From VRUE01 sp963780815 (GTDB taxonomy: Bacteria; Actinomycetota; Thermoleophilia; Solirubrobacterales; 70-9), in assembly GCA_963780815.1 (NCBI GenBank), contig CAWADG010000010.1:1-64000 (forward strand): a DNA stretch of 64,000 bases, written 5' to 3'. Of this stretch, positions 59,622 to 64,000 are shown in pieces. The translations under genes and the position numbers were made by a program. Numbering within the stretch: position 1 is the stretch's first letter; every line of letters starts with the position of its first letter. The notes beneath the pieces were generated by a model. The model was not told the DNA's origin. It saw only the letters and a program-made list of their open reading frames with translations, and did no database searches.

Positions 59622-61814
59622 GTGACCGGGCCCCTCTATGCGATCGGGCGATTCTGCTCTCGCCACCACTGGCCGACCATCGCAGTCTGGCTCGTGCTCG
59701 CGATCGCCCTCGTCGTGATCGGCCAGCAGTCCGAAACCAGGACAAACGAAAACCTCACCCTGCCCGGAACCGACTCGACCGCGGCGACCGAACTGCTCGA
59801 AGACAACCTTCCCCAGCAGGCCTACGGCAACAACCCGCTGGTGATCAAGTCGACCGAAGGGAAGCTGACCGAGCCGGCAAACAGCGCCGCGGTCGAGCAG
59901 ACCGTGAAGCGGCTGGAAGGGATGCACGACGTCATCTCGGCGATCGATCCGCTGAGCCCGCAGGGCGCCCCGTTCCTCAGCAAGGACAAACAGATCGGGT
60001 ACATCCCGGTCGTCCTCAGAGTCGGTCCCGGCGAACTGACCGCGGCCCAGGCCGAAGGCGTCCTCGACGCCGGCGAGCCGGCAGAAGCGGCCGGGCTCGA
60101 GGTCTCGGTCGGCGGCTACGTCGGCCAGCAGCTCTCGAAACCGTCGACCGAGGTCAGCGAGGCGATCGGGCTGACGGCAGCGGTGATCATCCTCCTGCTC
60201 GCCTTCGGCACCGCGACGGCGATGATGTTGCCGATCTTCTCGGCCGTCATCGGCCTCGCCTGCGCCCTCTCGATCATGCGACTGCTCGAGAGCGTCGTCC
60301 AGATGCCGAGCGTCGCCGCGACCCTGGCGACGATGATCGGCCTCGGTGTCGGGATCGACTACGCGCTCTTCATCGTCACCCGCCACAAACTCCAGCTGCG
60401 CGACGGGATGGAGCTTCGCGAGTCGATCGCACGGGCGACAGCGACCGCCGGGGGGGCGGTTGTCTTCGCCGGCTTCACGGTGGTGATCGCCCTCTGCTCG
60501 CTCGCGTTCGCCGGCATCCCGCTGGTCAGCACGCTCGGGTTTACGGCGGCGATCGCGGTCCTCACCGCGGTGGCGGCGGCGACCACGCTGCTGCCGGCGA
60601 TGCTCGGCGCGCTCGGCCCTCGGATCAACTCGCTGCGGGTCAGCTTCGGGCGGACTCACCCCGACGACCGCAAACCGCATGGCTGGCGGCGCTGGGCAGA
60701 ACGGGTCTCGGAGCGGCCATGGCCGGCGGCGATCGCCGCGACCACGGTCCTGCTGGTCCTTGCGATCCCGCTCCTCAGCCTCAACCTCGGCCAGAACGAC
60801 ATCAGCGCCCTGCCGAAGGAAACGACCTCCCGCCAGGCCTACGAACACCTGACGGAGGGTTTCGGCCCCGGCTACTACGGCCCGCTTCTGATCGCCTCCG
60901 AATTCAGCTCTCCCGCCGAAGCCAAGAAACTCACCCCGGCCCTGCAGGAAGCGGTCGACGGGACCGGCGACATCGCCGCGGTCAGCGAAGCGAGCTTCGA
61001 CAAGCAGGGGACCGTCTCGGTCTTCTCGGCGATCGCGAAATCGGCGCCCTGGGAGAACGAGACCGTCGATCTCGTCGGCGAACTGCGCTCGACCACGATT
61101 CCCGCCGCGCTGGCCGGCAGCAAGGCCAACGCCTTCGTCGGCGGGCAGACCGCCGGCTTCATCGACCTCGCGACCCAAATCTCGGACAAGCTGCCCCTGA
61201 TGATCGCGATCGTCGTCGCGCTCAGCTTCATAGTCCTGCTGATCGCATTCCGGTCGCTGCTGGTTCCGGCGAAGGCGGCGATCATGAACCTGCTCTCGGT
61301 CGCCGCCTCCTACGGCGTCCTGACGGCGGTCTTCCAGAAGGGCTGGGGCGCCTCGCTGATCGGCCTCGATCACGCGATACCGATCGTCAGCTTCGTGCCG
61401 CTGCTCATGTTCGCGATCCTCTTCGGGCTCTCGATGGACTACGAGGTGTTCCTCCTGACCCAGATACGTGAGCACTACAAGGCGACCAACGACGCCAAGC
61501 GGGCCGTGGTCGAAGGGCTTGCCAATACCGGCCGGGTGATCACCTCTGCGGCGGCGATCATGGTCTGCGTGTTCACAAGCTTCGTCCTCAACGGCAATCC
61601 GCTGGTGAAGGAGTTCGGGGTCGGCCTCGCGGTCGCGATCGCGATCGACGCGACGATCGTGCGTTGCCTGCTCGTCCCGGCGGTGATGGTGCTGATGGGC
61701 CGGCGGGCCTGGTGGCTGCCGGCCTGGATGGACCGGCTGATCCCCCATGTCAGCATCGAGGGGGAGGAATACTTCGCCGAGCGCGAAGCCGCCGAGGCCG
61801 CGCCGGCCGACTGA
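59622..61814 (+). CDS. MMPL/RND family transporter
   Basis: 730 residues in two halves, each with a first helix, a large outside loop and five or six helices. GLGVGIDYALFIVTRH and LFGLSMDYEVFLLTQIREH carry the paired Asp-Tyr residues used for proton coupling in MmpL proteins. It probably exports lipids or hydrophobic compounds. The GTG at 59622 is chosen, with GAAGGA 9 bases upstream; a GTG at 59604 is also in frame. The spacing to the ferritin-like gene suggests one transcript. Confidence 0.92.
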   Translation: MTGPLYAIGRFCSRHHWPTIAVWLVLAIALVVIGQQSETRTNENLTLPGTDSTAATELLEDNLPQQAYGNNPLVIKSTEGKLTEPANSAAVEQTVKRLEGMHDVISAIDPLSPQGAPFLSKDKQIGYIPVVLRVGPGELTAAQAEGVLDAGEPAEAAGLEVSVGGYVGQQLSKPSTEVSEAIGLTAAVIILLLAFGTATAMMLPIFSAVIGLACALSIMRLLESVVQMPSVAATLATMIGLGVGIDYALFIVTRHKLQLRDGMELRESIARATATAGGAVVFAGFTVVIALCSLAFAGIPLVSTLGFTAAIAVLTAVAAATTLLPAMLGALGPRINSLRVSFGRTHPDDRKPHGWRRWAERVSERPWPAAIAATTVLLVLAIPLLSLNLGQNDISALPKETTSRQAYEHLTEGFGPGYYGPLLIASEFSSPAEAKKLTPALQEAVDGTGDIAAVSEASFDKQGTVSVFSAIAKSAPWENETVDLVGELRSTTIPAALAGSKANAFVGGQTAGFIDLATQISDKLPLMIAIVVALSFIVLLIAFRSLLVPAKAAIMNLLSVAASYGVLTAVFQKGWGASLIGLDHAIPIVSFVPLLMFAILFGLSMDYEVFLLTQIREHYKATNDAKRAVVEGLANTGRVITSAAAIMVCVFTSFVLNGNPLVKEFGVGLAVAIAIDATIVRCLLVPAVMVLMGRRAWWLPAWMDRLIPHVSIEGEEYFAEREAAEAAPAD

Positions 61815-61824
61815 CCCCTGACCG

Positions 61825-62379
61825 ATGTTCCCGCTCAACCTTCCCAACGCGCTGACCCTGCTGCGGATCCTCGCCGTGCCGGTGGTGGTGGTCGCGCTTC
61901 TGGGCGAGACCCCGAACGGCGACGCGCTCGCCGCCGGGGTCTTCGCGCTCGCCGCCCTGACCGACGGGCTCGACGGCTACTTCGCCCGCTCGCGCGACGC
62001 GGTCACGACCTTCGGCAAGCTGATGGACCCGATCGCCGACAAGCTCCTGATCGCAGCCGCGCTGGTCTCACTGGTCTCGCTCGACCGCCTCGCCGCCTGG
62101 GTCGCGATGGTGATCATCGCCCGCGAGTTCGCGGTGACGGTGATGCGCGCGATCGCGGTCGAGCGCGGCATCGTCATCTCCGCAAGCTGGCTCGGCAAGC
62201 TCAAGACCGTGCTCCAGATCGCCGCCGTCTTCGCCCTGATCGCCTCCAACCCGGCGCCGGCCTGGGTCGACGTCCTCGTCTATCTGGCGGTCGCGGCAAC
62301 CCTGATCAGCGGCGCCGACTACTTCTTCGACCTGCGCCGGCGGCTCAGGTCGCCGGCGCCTCCAGCCACTCGCGCCTAG
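61825..62379 (+). CDS. pgsA: CDP-alcohol phosphatidyltransferase PgsA-like
   Basis: 184 residues, four to five helices. The CDP-alcohol transferase signature is complete: TDGLDGYFARSRDAVTTFG followed by KLMDPIADK, with all four Asp residues. It begins LNLPNALTLLRILAVPVVV, which fits the glycerol-3-phosphate enzymes making phosphatidylglycerol phosphate. It follows the transporter by 10 bases and overlaps the end of the convergent folE2 by 35 bases. Confidence 0.9.
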   Translation: MFPLNLPNALTLLRILAVPVVVVALLGETPNGDALAAGVFALAALTDGLDGYFARSRDAVTTFGKLMDPIADKLLIAAALVSLVSLDRLAAWVAMVIIAREFAVTVMRAIAVERGIVISASWLGKLKTVLQIAAVFALIASNPAPAWVDVLVYLAVAATLISGADYFFDLRRRLRSPAPPATRA

Positions 62380-63349
62380 TCAGGTGGCGGCGCTGGTGCT
62401 CGCCGCCCTCCAGCTCGTCCCGCAGGTCGCCCAGCTTGCCGTAGCGCTCGGCGACCACGTTGTGGCGGTGGATCGTCTCGAGGTTCTCCTGGCGCGCCAT
62501 CACGAATGCCTCGCCGGGTAGGTCCGGGTAGCCCTCGACGACCTGGCGCAGCATCTCCCGCACGCAGTCCTCGACGAAGCGAGGATTGGCGTGGGCCTTC
62601 TCCACGACCGAGAGCTCGTCGGGTCGCTTCATCAGCTCGTAGATCTCCGAGCTCATCGACGTCTCGACGATCCGCAGCAGCTCCGGGGCGTCGATCCAGC
62701 TCGGCCCGCCCTCGGGGCAGCCGATGTGGAGCGTGCCGATCCCGCGCTGGTTGTGGGTGGCGATCGGTACCGCGTCGATCGCGGCCTCGATCTGATCGGG
62801 GTCGAAGCCGCTCTCTGCGAGCCGTTCGCGGGCGACACCGGCGACCATCTCCTGCGCGCACGGGCACGCGGTCATGCCCTGGGCCTGGACCCCGGTCAGC
62901 GTCCGCGTCCCCCGCAGCGACGCCACCGCGGTCCCGAACAGCGAGTAGATCTCCTGGGTCTGGATCCCGCTCTTCGGGGTGGTCACCGTCTGCGGGTAGC
63001 GCGCCATGACCGACACCTCTGCCCGCAGCCCGCCCTGGCGCTCGCGCACGTTATGGGCGATGTGGGCCGCGAGGACCTCGGCGCGGAACGCCTCGCCGAG
63101 CACGACCTCGTCGATCGCCTCGGCGACGATTTCCTCGAACCGGGACATGTGCACGCCGGCCTGGCACGGGTTGAGGTCGACGAAGCACTCGAAGTCGGCG
63201 TGGTAGAGGTTCTCGGCGCCGTCGGTCTGGACCCGGATCACCTTCTCGACGCCGGTGACGCCGACCCGCGAGAGGCTGACCATCGTCTCCGGGGTCCCGG
63301 CCTGGACGTCGGTGGCGGTGGGCGTGACGGTGGTCGGGCGGCTTGCCAT
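62345..63349 (-). CDS. folE2: GTP cyclohydrolase FolE2 (type IB)
   Basis: 334 residues. GVTGVEKVIRVQ, FVDLNPCQAGVHMSRF, ARYPQTVTTPKSGIQTQEIYS, the catalytic MTACPCAQEM and HNQRGIGTLHIG cover the family from end to end. It converts GTP to 7,8-dihydroneopterin triphosphate, the first step of folate synthesis, using a flexible divalent metal. ATG 63349 begins the usual start; the frame open to 63730 is antisense to the rpoD region. Its last 35 bases are shared with the end of pgsA on the other strand. Confidence 0.94.
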   Translation of the reverse strand: MASRPTTVTPTATDVQAGTPETMVSLSRVGVTGVEKVIRVQTDGAENLYHADFECFVDLNPCQAGVHMSRFEEIVAEAIDEVVLGEAFRAEVLAAHIAHNVRERQGGLRAEVSVMARYPQTVTTPKSGIQTQEIYSLFGTAVASLRGTRTLTGVQAQGMTACPCAQEMVAGVARERLAESGFDPDQIEAAIDAVPIATHNQRGIGTLHIGCPEGGPSWIDAPELLRIVETSMSSEIYELMKRPDELSVVEKAHANPRFVEDCVREMLRQVVEGYPDLPGEAFVMARQENLETIHRHNVVAERYGKLGDLRDELEGGEHQRRHLTRREWLEAPAT

Positions 63350-63532
63350 CACAACCTTTCGCGCTTCGCTCGCTGCGCGAAGTTCCAGAGATGGACGCTT
63401 GCTCGCTCCGCACTCATCGACCTCAAGGTTAGAGGGCGGGGGAGGCCGGTGGTCGGGGCGTTTCTCCCTATACTTCGGTCTGGCCGGAGCGTTGGGGCCG
63501 GCTCCCGGAGAGGGAGATGTTGCACCGGAGGC

Positions 63533-64000
63533 ATTGAGATCGAGTCGTTGGAACCCGTCCCGGAGGGACTGGAGCAGGATTCGGGTGCGCTGCCGTTCGC
63601 AGACCAGGAGGAGCTGCGGGGCCTGATCGTCCTCGGCCGGGAACGCGGATATCTCACCTTCGAGCAGATCGCCTCGACCCTCGAGGAGGTCGAGGTCACA
63701 AAGGAGCAGGTCAGCGGCCTCCATGCCCACCTCGTCGAGAACGGGGTCGAGGTGATCTCCGAAGACGGCGTCAGCGCCTACAAAGAGCAGCGCGAAGAGG
63801 CGGCGAACGGGCAGCCGAAGAAACCGGAGCTCGATCTGACGATCGAACCGAGCCTCGATTCGCTCCGGCTCTACCTGCGCTCGATCGGAAAAGTCGACCT
63901 CCTGACCGCGGCGCAGGAGGTCGAGCTGGCGAAGCGGATCGAGCGCGGCGACATGCTCGCCAAGCGGCAGATGGTCGAGGCCAACCTGCGCCTCGTCGTC
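63533..64000 (+). CDS. rpoD: RNA polymerase sigma factor RpoD, 5' part
   Basis: The frame runs off the window. It begins with a helical region 1.1 (LRGLIVLGRERGYLTFEQIASTL), a short acidic linker, then region 1.2 (DSLRLYLRSIGKVDLLTAAQEVELAKRIERGD) and the start of region 2.1 (KRQMVEANLRLVV). These identify the primary sigma factor. There is no ATG or GTG in frame before region 1.1: candidates are ATT at 63533, which has GGAGG directly before it, or TTG at 63548. A six-codon ORF (MLHRRH) ends overlapping this point. Confidence 0.88.
   Translation, partial: MEIESLEPVPEGLEQDSGALPFADQEELRGLIVLGRERGYLTFEQIASTLEEVEVTKEQVSGLHAHLVENGVEVISEDGVSAYKEQREEAANGQPKKPELDLTIEPSLDSLRLYLRSIGKVDLLTAAQEVELAKRIERGDMLAKRQMVEANLRLVV

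Noticed and set aside
59160..61847. An 895-codon minus-strand open frame
   Set aside because: It is antisense to the MMPL transporter; its composition (Arg, Asp, His, Gln runs) is that of a shadow frame in high-GC DNA.
1..64000. CRISPR array, rRNA operon, replication origin
   Set aside because: No regularly spaced repeats, rRNA segments or DnaA-box clusters were found on reading.

Overview
The window looks like a piece of chromosome from a high-GC actinobacterium, most probably of the class Thermoleophilia (Solirubrobacterales-like). This is inferred from the very GC-rich codon use, the many secreted proteins of types common in that group (delta-60 repeats, DUF1800/DUF1501 pairs, ferritin-like lipoproteins, PASTA and cupredoxin proteins) and the folE2 - rpoD end of the window. 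No rRNA or CRISPR array is present, and no lineage was tested by search.

The window has two very different halves. From 1 to about 39.0 kb it is an integration hotspot. It holds six whole, broken or half copies of tRNA-Ser(CGA), all on the plus strand (2.37, 3.78, 9.71, 11.72, 14.48 and 38.95 kb), two copies of the 3' part of tRNA-His (14.56 and 27.12 kb), one nearly complete but frameshifted tyrosine integrase (5.2-6.4 kb) and three integrase fragments lying against or near tRNA pieces. Cargo between these scars includes: a PASTA protein; a TetR plus alpha/beta-hydrolase-glycosyltransferase fusion; VOC/YjbR/AraC genes; a HEPN-like plus FRG-domain pair sitting exactly between two tRNA-Ser copies (possible defence cassette); a K+ channel and CPA1 antiporter; a tandemly duplicated two-gene operon A-B-A-B (membrane protein plus membrane-anchored beta-propeller) joined by 4-bp stop/start overlaps; a MalT-like LuxR regulator; a haloalkane-dehalogenase-like hydrolase; an unrecognised four-gene cluster with a membrane-bound metzincin-like protease (30.5-34.5 kb); a truncated McrA-like restriction gene; and a phage packaging remnant (terminase large and small subunits and a ParB-DNA methyltransferase fusion). 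Many genes here carry single-base indels.

From 39.0 to 64.0 kb the genes are tightly packed and undamaged, as expected of stable chromosome: peptidoglycan amidases, chromate transporter, NlpC/P60-like lipoprotein, cytochrome P450, PhoX-like protein, delta-60 protein, methyltransferase/GNAT pair, an HD hydrolase, a formaldehyde-oxidation operon (class III-type alcohol dehydrogenase plus NAD formate dehydrogenase) facing a DUF1800-DUF1501-cupredoxin operon across a perfect 11-bp inverted repeat, tRNA-Thr(CGT), TMEM175 channel, type-5 uracil-DNA glycosylase, MMPL transporter, PgsA, FolE2 and the start of the primary sigma factor RpoD running off the end.

Gene starts were chosen from domain boundaries, paralogue alignment, overlaps with upstream stops and visible Shine-Dalgarno sites; where these disagree it is said in the entry. 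Indels in the left half may be real decay or sequence error, and both readings are kept open.
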